The position numbers were made by a program, and so were the translations under genes. A stretch of 31,371 bases of DNA from NCBI GenBank assembly GCA_964424455.1, contig CAYRJA010000029.1, forward strand, positions 1-31,371, read 5' to 3'. The notes below the pieces were generated by a model. The model ran no database searches. It worked only from the letters and a program-made list of their open reading frames with translations, and was not told the origin of the DNA. Shown piece after piece: positions 1 through 6,570 of the stretch. Position 1 is the stretch's first letter, and every line of letters begins with the position of its first letter. The DNA is from CAYRJA01 sp964424455. Lineage in GTDB: Bacteria; Bacteroidota; Bacteroidia; Chitinophagales; UBA10324.

Positions 1-70
1 CATTTCTAATGACCGTCATTAGGATTGGTGGTTCTATTGAATAATTTGGGTTTAATACTCATAAGGTAAG

Positions 71-1108
71 CTACTTATATATTACAATAACGCCAAAACC
101 CGGGGCGTGTAATTTTTTCAATTCTGTCTTTTTAAATCCGACCTTTTTAGTGAATGTGTCAATCTCAGCTTCTGAATAGGTTTTTCCCCCTGCCTGATGT
201 AACAGGTTTAATGCCATGTAAGAAGTAGTTGCCTTTGACAATTGTGAACTTCCTCCGATTCCCTTAATCTGATCCAGTATTACATAGATGCCGCCATCGT
301 TTAATGAATCAAAAATCTTTCTTGCTAATTCTTCATTTTGGCTTGGATTAAATCCATGAATTATATTAAAGGCAAGAATGACATCAATGTTTTTGGGTAG
401 CTCATCTTTCATGAAATCAGAAGGGAGAAACGAAACATTTCCGGAAGCACGATGCTTGGCAATACATTCATCTGCATATTTCTTAACCTGTGGAAGATCA
501 ACAATGGTGGATTTTAAATGGGGGTTCCGTCTGCATAGCTCAATGCTGTATTGCCCATGCGAACCGCCCAGATCCAGCATTTTTGTATGAGTTTTTGCTA
601 CTGGAATTTTACCGGCAACCTCTTTGTAATTGGTTTTTGAAATGTCAATCATTGCTCTGGAAAATAATTCCCATTCATAATCAGACATTTCATCCAGCAT
701 GTTTGCTTTAGGATTTTTCCCCAGTCGTATTGTTTCATCTAAGTTCAGGTAACCTTTGTATAAATAATCACAAAAGAGAATGAAGTACCGGAGATTATCA
801 GGTGACTGTGCAGATAAACTTTTATATCCGCGCTTGTTAAAAGCATATTGTGTCCCTTTCTTTTGTACATATCCCAGCGCATCAAGACAGTCGAGAATTA
901 ATTCAGCGCCCAACTCACTGACACCGGCACCGGCTGCAATTTTCTTCACCTCTTTCAGTTCCATACTGAGCTGGTCGGCTATTTTTAATTTCACGGCTGT
1001 TCCTAAAGCAAATGCTAATCCTGCGGAAAAGGAAGCATCAGCAAAAGGATGAGGAATAATATCTTTCGATAAAAGTATCTTCTCAATAAATGAAAACTTG
1101 TAAATCAT
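71..1108 (-). CDS. SAM-dependent O-methyltransferase (COMT / acetylserotonin-OMT-like)
   Basis: This 345-residue protein has the two-part layout of small-molecule O-methyltransferases. An N-terminal winged-helix dimerisation region (about residues 15-110, with GVSELGAELILDCLDALGYV) is followed by a Rossmann methyltransferase domain. The SAM-binding motif I is clear as LDLGGSHGQYSIEL near residue 177, followed by the acidic STIVDLPQV strand and, further on, DVILAFNIIHGF. The length matches the family. It would transfer a methyl group from SAM to a hydroxyl group of a small metabolite; the substrate cannot be read from sequence. It lies about 100 bp downstream of an AraC-type regulator on the same strand, so the two may be co-expressed or the regulator may control it. 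The product family is fairly sure; the role is unknown. Confidence 0.8.
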   Translation of the reverse strand: MIYKFSFIEKILLSKDIIPHPFADASFSAGLAFALGTAVKLKIADQLSMELKEVKKIAAGAGVSELGAELILDCLDALGYVQKKGTQYAFNKRGYKSLSAQSPDNLRYFILFCDYLYKGYLNLDETIRLGKNPKANMLDEMSDYEWELFSRAMIDISKTNYKEVAGKIPVAKTHTKMLDLGGSHGQYSIELCRRNPHLKSTIVDLPQVKKYADECIAKHRASGNVSFLPSDFMKDELPKNIDVILAFNIIHGFNPSQNEELARKIFDSLNDGGIYVILDQIKGIGGSSQLSKATTSYMALNLLHQAGGKTYSEAEIDTFTKKVGFKKTELKKLHAPGFGVIVIYK

Positions 1109-1209
1109 TCTGTAGAATATTTAATCAGAAAACTTGTGTTGGTGTATATCTATTCCTTAATCTTTAAGGATAAACAAAAGTGAAAAGAACCAATAGAATA
1201 AAATTGTAT

Positions 1210-2016
1210 TTAACGGACATTTCTAATCATGTGTCCCATAACAGTACTTTTATTTTGTCTGTATTCCTTAGGTGTGCACGAGCTTAGATTTCTGAATGTT
1301 TTTATGAAATGAGATTGATCAGAAAAATGGCAGAGATAGGCAATGTCAGTAAGGGATAAATCTGAATGATGTATCAGATTTACCGACTGTAAATATCTTT
1401 TGTAAAGCAGAACTTGTTCTGTATTCATGCCTGTAAGTTCAAATAGTTTTCTGTAAAGTTGCCGGGTGGAGTAGCAAAACTCTTTAGCTATTTCAGAGAC
1501 AGAGGAATTAATATAAGCTGATGAGTTTAATAAATTGTTTAGCGCACATTCTCTGTTGTTGAGTTGAGGATGTCTTTTTTTTAGCCAATTCGAAAAGACA
1601 GTTACCCGATCATTAAAGGTTTTTTGCTCACCTATATACTGCCATAGCGAATAAAAAGAAGGGTCAACCAAGGTTAAATCAATTACGCAGTTACTAAGTT
1701 CTGCCGGGATACAATGGAATATTTGCTTAACGGATGCCGGAGTAAGTACCACGCCAAAAAACAACTGTTTACCTGTCAGGTTAAGTTGGATAGGATGAGT
1801 ATGAAAACCCTGTACAAAGCATCTTGGAATGGTCTGTGATTGGGAGTTAAGTTGCACATAATGTACAGGGGCTTCAAGATTAAAAATCAATTCTATAATA
1901 CCCTTAGGTATAATAGTTTCCTCTACGGAAGGTGAATTATTCCTGCTTATCTGCCAGAATGAACACACTATATCTCTAAGTAGTATATCCTGTGGTATGG
2001 TGAAATGACTTTCCAT
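1210..2016 (-). CDS. AraC-family transcriptional regulator
   Basis: This 268-residue protein has a C-terminal AraC/XylS double helix-turn-helix at about residues 160-255. The signature is INSSVSEIAKEFCYSTRQLYRKL, then LTDIAYLCHFSDQSHFIKTF and CTPKEYRQ at the end. The N-terminal half (IPKGIIELIFNLEAPV, QGFHTHPIQL, FFGVVLTP) resembles the cupin-like sensor of regulators that detect small organic ligands. It is transcribed away from the cysteine operon and towards the methyltransferase, 101 bp upstream of it, which makes that gene the most likely target. No operator could be identified. The family call is firm; the ligand and targets are inference. Confidence 0.85.
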   Translation of the reverse strand: MESHFTIPQDILLRDIVCSFWQISRNNSPSVEETIIPKGIIELIFNLEAPVHYVQLNSQSQTIPRCFVQGFHTHPIQLNLTGKQLFFGVVLTPASVKQIFHCIPAELSNCVIDLTLVDPSFYSLWQYIGEQKTFNDRVTVFSNWLKKRHPQLNNRECALNNLLNSSAYINSSVSEIAKEFCYSTRQLYRKLFELTGMNTEQVLLYKRYLQSVNLIHHSDLSLTDIAYLCHFSDQSHFIKTFRNLSSCTPKEYRQNKSTVMGHMIRNVR

Positions 2017-2419
2017 TTATATTCTGCTTAATGGTTATAACATTTCCATAAATATTTTACACGATAGACTTAAAATGTTTTATTGAAGAGAATGATAAAG
2101 CGATCTATAGGTATTTCTAATCTTTTTAATTTGTAATCAATAGTGCCCAAAACAACCATATAGTTAAGAAGAAAACAATCAAAATCTCAACGCTATATTG
2201 CGTTCTACTAATGTTGCCCACTTTCTCCTATGTCAAACATAATACTATTGTTTGGATAATTATCAGGTTAGACAGACATAAATTTAGACTTGTTCCGAAA
2301 CAAACAGAGAAATACCAACAATGCTTTAGCTGTTAGATCTCAAAGTTACTGTTACAGAGTTTTGTCGTTTCAGATAGTATTATCTTTTGACTATTAATTC
2401 TACTTATCCGAAAAAAATA
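2017..2419. other. Intergenic region between divergent transcription units
   Basis: About 400 bp separate the AraC gene, read leftwards, from the cysteine-operon promoter, read rightwards. It is AT-rich, and I see no convincing gene or RNA structure in it. It contains one intergenic copy of the iterated palindrome, CTGTTACAG at 2349-2357. The promoter of the AraC gene must lie at its left end, but no TAnnTTTG element is obvious there. Confidence 0.5.
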
Positions 2420-2452
2420 TTTGGTATTGTAAAAATCTTTACCAAATATTTG
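2420..2452 (+). promoter_or_regulatory. Bacteroidota-type promoter of the cysteine operon
   Basis: TTTG at 2420-2423 fits the -33 element. AATATTTG at 2445-2452 matches seven of eight positions of the Bacteroidota -7 consensus TAnnTTTG. The 21-bp spacer is within the 19-21 bp usual for this class. Transcription would begin at about 2457-2460, only a few bases before the leader-peptide ATG at 2465, so the leader RNA would be nearly leaderless. The assignment rests on pattern match only. Confidence 0.55.
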
Positions 2453-2464
2453 CACCGTTCAATT

Positions 2465-2554
2465 ATGAATCACCAGCATCCCATAAAAATGAATTCCTCA
2501 ACAACTACCTGCTGTTGTTGTACGATGCTGTGTTGCCGTATGGCAACGCTTTAA
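2465..2554 (+). CDS. Polycysteine leader peptide, putative cysteine attenuator
   Basis: This short open frame encodes 29 residues and carries six cysteines near its end, in the stretch STTTCCCCTMLCCRM. Four are consecutive (codons TGC TGT TGT TGT, 2510-2521) and two more are adjacent (TGT TGC, 2531-2536). It stops with TAA at 2552, about 105 bp before the first transporter gene of a cysteine-synthesis operon. A candidate promoter places its ATG close to the transcript start. Runs of the end-product amino acid in a short upstream frame are the hallmark of ribosome-mediated attenuation, and polycysteine leaders of this kind are known upstream of sulfur genes in mycobacteria. An alternative in-frame start is ATG 2489. 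Its expression and function are inferred. Confidence 0.75.
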   Translation: MNHQHPIKMNSSTTTCCCCTMLCCRMATL

Positions 2555-2608
2555 CCTCTGCGACTCCGCATCTGCCGGAGAGCTACCCCACCGGAAAAAC
2601 CGGATTTT
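2474..2608 (+). promoter_or_regulatory. Structured attenuator-like leader RNA of the cysteine operon
   Basis: Several inverted repeats overlap or follow the leader peptide. CAGCATC (2474-2480) pairs with GATGCTG (2524-2530). Nested inside, CAACAAC (2499-2505) pairs with GTTGTTG (2514-2520), whose right arm is made of Cys codons. GTTGCC (2532-2537) pairs with GGCAAC (2542-2547) over a four-base loop and overlaps the second Cys pair. Downstream, CTCCG (2564-2568) pairs with CGGAG (2576-2580). CCGG-AAAAA-CCGG (2591-2603) is followed by ATTTT and could be a weak terminator. GATGC (2524-2528) could alternatively pair with GCATC (2568-2572), giving a choice of folds. Whether the output is transcription termination or translation control cannot be decided by eye. 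Confidence 0.5.
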
Positions 2609-2658
2609 ACCCAAATAAAGTTTACAGTAAGTTTTAACATTTATCCGACTACTGCTTC

Positions 2659-3228
2659 ATGCAAACCATAATTAATTTTCTCCGCCAGCCCATACCCTGG
2701 TACGTCGCCGGACCGCTCATTGGGCTGACTGTTCCAGCGCTGCTCATTACTGGAAATAAAATGCTGGGTATCTCCAGTACTCTTCGGCAAATATGCGCTA
2801 TCGCCACTCCCGTAAAAATTTCTTATCTGAATTATGACTGGAAAAAACAAAGATGGAATTTGGTTTTTGTCTTTGGTATCCTGCTTGGCGGATTTATAGC
2901 CGGATTCCTGTTACAGAATACAAAACCGGTACAGGTTTCAAATAGTACCATTCAATTATTCCATCACTGGAACATTCAACCCACTGCCGCTTTGCTGCCA
3001 AAAGAAATTTTCAGCATCGGTAGTTTATTTACACTGAAAGGATTCATTATTACCGTAGTGGGCGGTTTTCTGATTGGCTTCGGAACCCGTTATGCAGGCG
3101 GATGTACATCGGGACATGGCATCATGGGTCTTTCCGCTTTACAATTTCCTTCACTGCTTTCAACTATTTCTTTTTTCACAGGAGGCATCATTACCTCGTG
3201 GATATTGCTTCCTCTTCTTTTAAAATAA
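2659..3228 (+). CDS. YeeE/YedE-family sulfur transporter, first half
   Basis: This 189-residue hydrophobic protein has several membrane segments and the family hallmark GTRYAGGCTSGHGIMGLS at residues 142-159, where Cys149 is the conserved cysteine. Proteins of the YeeE/YedE (sulfur transport, DUF395) family import thiosulfate or related sulfur species. In many bacteria the channel is split over two adjacent genes, as here with the next gene. It heads a cysteine-synthesis operon, which supports a role in supplying inorganic sulfur to the rhodanese-containing enzyme encoded last in the operon. There is no good Shine-Dalgarno site before the ATG. The family is firm; the substrate thiosulfate is inferred from characterised relatives. 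Confidence 0.85.
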   Translation: MQTIINFLRQPIPWYVAGPLIGLTVPALLITGNKMLGISSTLRQICAIATPVKISYLNYDWKKQRWNLVFVFGILLGGFIAGFLLQNTKPVQVSNSTIQLFHHWNIQPTAALLPKEIFSIGSLFTLKGFIITVVGGFLIGFGTRYAGGCTSGHGIMGLSALQFPSLLSTISFFTGGIITSWILLPLLLK

Positions 3229-3233
3229 TCTTG

Positions 3234-3644
3234 ATGAAATACATTACTTACTTAATACTCGGTACCGCATTCGGATTTATCCTCACCAAATCGGAGGCAA
3301 TCTCCTGGTACCGGATGCAAGAGATGTTTCACTTCCAGGGATTTCAGATGTACGGAATATTTATGACAGCAATCCCTACGGGAGCAATCTCTATCTGGTT
3401 GATTCGCCGTTTCCGGATCAAAACATTAAAGGGTGAAGAAGTAATTATCCATCCTAAAAAATATAATCACGGCGTGATCATAGGCGGACTGATTTTCGGT
3501 ATCGGTTGGGGATTAACCGGCGCTTGCCCCGGTCCTATTTATGCGCAGATAGGCAGTGGCTTTGCGGTTGCAGCGGTCGTTTTGCTCAGCGCCATAATCG
3601 GAACATGGACTTACAGTTACTTCCGCGATAAACTTCCACATTAA
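3234..3644 (+). CDS. YeeE/YedE-family sulfur transporter, second half (DUF6691-like)
   Basis: This 136-residue membrane protein starts at ATG 3234, five bases after the previous stop codon. The same frame is open further upstream, but that extension would overlap the first transporter gene and has no membrane-protein character. The hallmark GGLIFGIGWGLTGACPGPIYAQIGSG spans residues 84-109, with the conserved cysteine at 98. It pairs with the preceding protein to complete the inverted-repeat YeeE/YedE fold, and both together would form one sulfur-compound channel in the inner membrane. The tight spacing indicates co-translation. Confidence 0.85.
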   Translation: MKYITYLILGTAFGFILTKSEAISWYRMQEMFHFQGFQMYGIFMTAIPTGAISIWLIRRFRIKTLKGEEVIIHPKKYNHGVIIGGLIFGIGWGLTGACPGPIYAQIGSGFAVAAVVLLSAIIGTWTYSYFRDKLPH

Positions 3645-3663
3645 CTAAAAAATACACTGACCA

Positions 3664-4611
3664 ATGATAGCTGAAACCAAAATAGAAATAAGCGGTAATA
3701 GTAACTTGCTTATGAAGAATGTACTGAGTATCAGAACAGAAGTGGGGAATACTCCGTTGTACCCTGTAAAGAATCTATTCTCGAAAAAAGGAGTACAGCT
3801 TTATGCCAAGCAGGAATGGAAACAATTATCCGGCAGTGTGAAATGCCGTCCCGCCTATTCCATTATTAAGGATGCCATTGCCTCCGGTAAATTGAATGAA
3901 AGAAAAACTTTGCTTGATGCTTCAAGCGGCAATACCGGCATTGCGTACGCTGCCATTGGCGCACGGCTCGGTATCAAGGTGAGTATCTGCCTTCCGGAGA
4001 ATGCCTCCAAAGAACGAAAAGACCTCTTAGAATTATTTGGTGCAGAAATTATTTTCACCTCGCGGTTTGAAGGAACGGACGGCGCACAGGAAGTAGCAAA
4101 GGATTTGTCAGAGCGCTTTCCGGAGAAATACTATTACGCTAATCAATATTCCAACATCAATAATCTTAAAGCGCACTATCATACCACGGCAACAGAAATA
4201 ATGACCAGTGTTCCTGCTGTAACACATTTTGTTTGCGGATTAGGTACTACCGGTACTTTTACCGGAACAGGTAAACGGTTGAAAGAATGGGATGAAACAA
4301 TAAAACTTGTTGCGCTCCAACCTGATTCCGCAATGCACGCTCTGGAAGGATGGAAACATTTGGAAACAGCAGTAGTGCCTGCGATATATAATTCTAACCT
4401 TGCCGATGAGAATGCAGAAGTGAGCACAGAAGAAGCTTATGAAATACTTAAAGCAGCAGCGAAATATGAAGGAATGTTATTAAGTCCTTCTTCAGCCGCA
4501 AATCTTGCAGGAGCTATTCGTATTGCTAATCAAATAGAACAGGGAGTGGTGGTTACCATTCTTCCTGATAATGCAGACCGTTACAATGAAGTAATAAAAC
4601 AAATCTTTTAA
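3664..4611 (+). CDS. cysM: Cysteine synthase (CysM/CysK family, CysO-dependent type by context)
   Basis: This 315-residue enzyme is of PLP fold type II. The cofactor lysine is Lys60 in GSVKCRPAY, where family members usually have GS(I/V)KDRPA, so the residue after the lysine is Cys rather than Asp. The substrate loop DASSGNTGIAYA lies at 86-97, and the phosphate-binding segment GLGTTGTFTG at 192-201. It forms cysteine by replacing the activated side group of O-acetylserine or O-phosphoserine with a sulfur nucleophile. Its neighbours encode a JAMM protease, a CysO-like carrier and a MoeZ-like enzyme, which matches the mycobacterial CysM system in which the sulfur comes from a protein thiocarboxylate instead of free sulfide. 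Its stop codon overlaps the next ATG as TAATG. Confidence 0.88.
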   Translation: MIAETKIEISGNSNLLMKNVLSIRTEVGNTPLYPVKNLFSKKGVQLYAKQEWKQLSGSVKCRPAYSIIKDAIASGKLNERKTLLDASSGNTGIAYAAIGARLGIKVSICLPENASKERKDLLELFGAEIIFTSRFEGTDGAQEVAKDLSERFPEKYYYANQYSNINNLKAHYHTTATEIMTSVPAVTHFVCGLGTTGTFTGTGKRLKEWDETIKLVALQPDSAMHALEGWKHLETAVVPAIYNSNLADENAEVSTEEAYEILKAAAKYEGMLLSPSSAANLAGAIRIANQIEQGVVVTILPDNADRYNEVIKQIF

Positions 4612-5042
4612 TGATGTTACAGATAGCGCCCGTTGCCAGACAAAAAATGATTGCCCATGCAGAGGAAACCTTCCCGAATGAATGTTGTGGATTTATGTTT
4701 GGTAAAGAAGATAAAGAACATCGCATTGTAACAGAAATCGCTATGGTAAATAACAACAGCGAAGAGAATAAAAAGCGCCGGTTCAAAATTCTACCGAAAG
4801 ATTATCTCCATGCTGAACAGTATGCCGAAAAACAGGGATTGCTTTTGCTCGGCATTTACCATTCACACCCGAATCATCCGCCGATACCCTCTGAACATGA
4901 CCGGGTGGTAGCGCAACCTTACTTCTCTTATATCATTCTATCGGTACTTGATAAAGAATTTTTTCAGATTCGCTCCTGGCGGTTGAATGAACAGGAACAA
5001 TTTGAAGAAGAAATCATTACACAAGAACTTTTAATCAAATAA
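4611..5042 (+). CDS. mec: JAMM (JAB1/MPN) metalloprotease, Mec-like
   Basis: This 143-residue protein has a complete zinc JAMM site. The distal glutamate is Glu24 in PNECCGF, and His84-Ser-His86, Ser94 and Asp97 lie in HSHPNHPPIPSEHD, exactly the HxHx7Sx2D pattern. In the CysO pathway the Mec protease cuts the cysteine adduct off the carrier protein, and in the related quinolobactin pathway a JAMM enzyme trims residues beyond the Gly-Gly of its carrier. Both actions make sense here because the next gene encodes a carrier with two residues after Gly-Gly. The start codon is shared with the upstream stop (TAATG at 4609-4613), so translation is coupled. A second ATG follows at 4614. Confidence 0.88.
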   Translation: MMLQIAPVARQKMIAHAEETFPNECCGFMFGKEDKEHRIVTEIAMVNNNSEENKKRRFKILPKDYLHAEQYAEKQGLLLLGIYHSHPNHPPIPSEHDRVVAQPYFSYIILSVLDKEFFQIRSWRLNEQEQFEEEIITQELLIK

Positions 5043-5053
5043 AACAATTAAAC

Positions 5054-5332
5054 ATGGCAACTATCATTATCCCTACTCCTTTGAGAAAATTTACTGACAA
5101 AAATTCCAGGTTAAACATTAACGGTTCTACCGTAAGTGAAGTAATTTCACAACTGCTGCTGGACTTTCCCGACTTGAAAAAGCATCTGTTGGATGACAAT
5201 GGAAAGATTCGTTCTTTCGTTAACATCTTTGTTGGAGACGATAACATTCGCAGTCTTCAGGAAGAACACACTCCTCTGACAGAGGGCAGTATCATCAGCA
5301 TCATTCCGGCTATTGCAGGGGGCAGCCGTTAA
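5054..5332 (+). CDS. cysO: Ubiquitin-like sulfur carrier protein (CysO/MoaD/ThiS family)
   Basis: This 92-residue beta-grasp protein ends in IIPAIAGGSR. Family members become thiocarboxylated at a C-terminal Gly-Gly and hand the sulfur to a biosynthetic enzyme. Here Gly89-Gly90 is followed by Ser91-Arg92, so the active terminus would have to be exposed by proteolysis first; the JAMM protease encoded just upstream is the obvious candidate. The hydrophobic core and the SVSEVISQLLLDFPDLKKHL-like helix region (about residues 26-46, starting TVSEV) fit the MoaD fold. It lies 11 bp after the protease gene and 22 bp before the adenylyltransferase gene. The family is firm; the partner cysteine synthase is inferred from gene order. 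Confidence 0.85.
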   Translation: MATIIIPTPLRKFTDKNSRLNINGSTVSEVISQLLLDFPDLKKHLLDDNGKIRSFVNIFVGDDNIRSLQEEHTPLTEGSIISIIPAIAGGSR

Positions 5333-5354
5333 CTTAAAATCAAAAACAACTATC

Positions 5355-6509
5355 ATGAAAGATATAACTTTTTCAAAAGAAGAATTAGCGCGTTACAACC
5401 GGCACATTATCATTCCTGATTTTGGATTGGAAGCGCAGAAAAAACTGAAGGCGGCAAAAGTGCTTATAGTCGGTTCAGGAGGATTAGGTAGCCCTGCGTT
5501 ACTGTATCTTGCTGCGGCGGGTATAGGAACCATCGGCATCATTGACTTTGATGTGGTAGATGAAAGCAATCTTCAGCGGCAGGTTTTATTTGGCGTAAAA
5601 GAAGTAGGAAAACTAAAAACAGAAGCGGCAAAGGAACGGTTGCAGAATCTGAACCCGCACATTAATATCATACTTCATAATACTCAACTGACCTCTAAAA
5701 ATGCACTGGATATTATTAAGGATTATGATGTGGTAGCGGACGGAACGGATAATTTTCCTACCCGTTACTTAGTGAATGATGCCTGTGTGTTACAGCACAA
5801 GCCCAATGTGTTTGCTTCCATTTTTCAGTTTGAGGGACAGGTTTCTGTTTTCAATTACCGGAACGCTGACGGAAGTACCGGACCCAACTACCGCGATTTA
5901 TTTCCTACCCCTCCACCTCCGGGATTAGTGCCGAGTTGTGCAGAGGGCGGCGTACTGGGTGTATTACCCGGTATCATCGGGAGCTTGCAGGCGCTTGAAG
6001 TGATCAAGGTGGTAACAGGTGTGGGAGAACCACTAAGCGGACGCTTCTTTATTTTCGATGCGCTGAGTTTTGAAACCCGGGTACTGAATTTTAAAGCCAA
6101 CAAAAATAATCCGCTCACCGGAGAGAACCCTACCATTAAAGAATTGATTGACTACGAGCAATTCTGCGGAGTGAAAGCCGTAGAAAGCAAAATAAAAGAA
6201 ATTACTGTAACAGAATTGGCTGAATGGTTGTCTGCCGATAAATCATTTCAGTTGATTGATGTCCGGGAACCGCATGAATACGAAATTGTCAACATCGGCG
6301 CCGAGTTGATTCCTCTCGCTACTGTTACAGCTAACGCGGAAAAAATCTCCCGCGATAAGAAAGTAGTGATTCATTGTAAAATGGGCGGACGAAGCGCTAA
6401 AGCCATCCGTGAACTGGAAGAGAAATTTGGTTTTGACAACCTCTATAACCTGAAAGGAGGTATTCTCGCCTACATTGACCAGGTGAAACCGGAGCTGACC
6501 AGATATTAA
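5355..6509 (+). CDS. moeZ: MoeZ-type adenylyltransferase-rhodanese (ThiF/MoeB plus rhodanese)
   Basis: The chosen start is ATG 5355, giving 384 residues; an upstream in-frame ATG at 5313 would overlap the carrier gene. Residues 10-250 form a ThiF/MoeB domain with RYNRHIIIP, the nucleotide loop GSGGLGS (40-46), DFDVVDESNLQRQ (64-76) and the conserved Cys195 in PSCAEGG. The paired zinc cysteines of classical MoeB are absent at the equivalent place (NYRDLFP in place of CYRCLFP), as in MoeZ-like proteins. Residues 285-384 are a rhodanese domain with active-site Cys341 in HCKMGGRS. One polypeptide can therefore adenylate the carrier's C-terminus and then sulfurate it from a persulfide. It ends the cysteine operon and is convergent with the next gene. 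Confidence 0.9.
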   Translation: MKDITFSKEELARYNRHIIIPDFGLEAQKKLKAAKVLIVGSGGLGSPALLYLAAAGIGTIGIIDFDVVDESNLQRQVLFGVKEVGKLKTEAAKERLQNLNPHINIILHNTQLTSKNALDIIKDYDVVADGTDNFPTRYLVNDACVLQHKPNVFASIFQFEGQVSVFNYRNADGSTGPNYRDLFPTPPPPGLVPSCAEGGVLGVLPGIIGSLQALEVIKVVTGVGEPLSGRFFIFDALSFETRVLNFKANKNNPLTGENPTIKELIDYEQFCGVKAVESKIKEITVTELAEWLSADKSFQLIDVREPHEYEIVNIGAELIPLATVTANAEKISRDKKVVIHCKMGGRSAKAIRELEEKFGFDNLYNLKGGILAYIDQVKPELTRY

Positions 6510-6570
6510 ATATTTTAAGTCGGGGAATCAAACAGAAATAGCCTGCAATTTAAATGCTGTACATGAAAAA

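Noticed and set aside
2555..2658. Known riboswitch (SAM, TPP or cobalamin) in front of the cysteine operon
   Set aside because: None of the conserved core motifs of these classes was found; the region is better explained as attenuator RNA.
3102..3233. Longer start for the second transporter gene
   Set aside because: The extra 44 residues overlap the end of the first transporter gene in another frame and lack hydrophobic character; ATG 3234 follows the stop codon directly.
5313..5354. Longer start for the MoeZ-type gene
   Set aside because: It would overlap the carrier gene and add residues with no family similarity; ATG 5355 starts right before the conserved domain.
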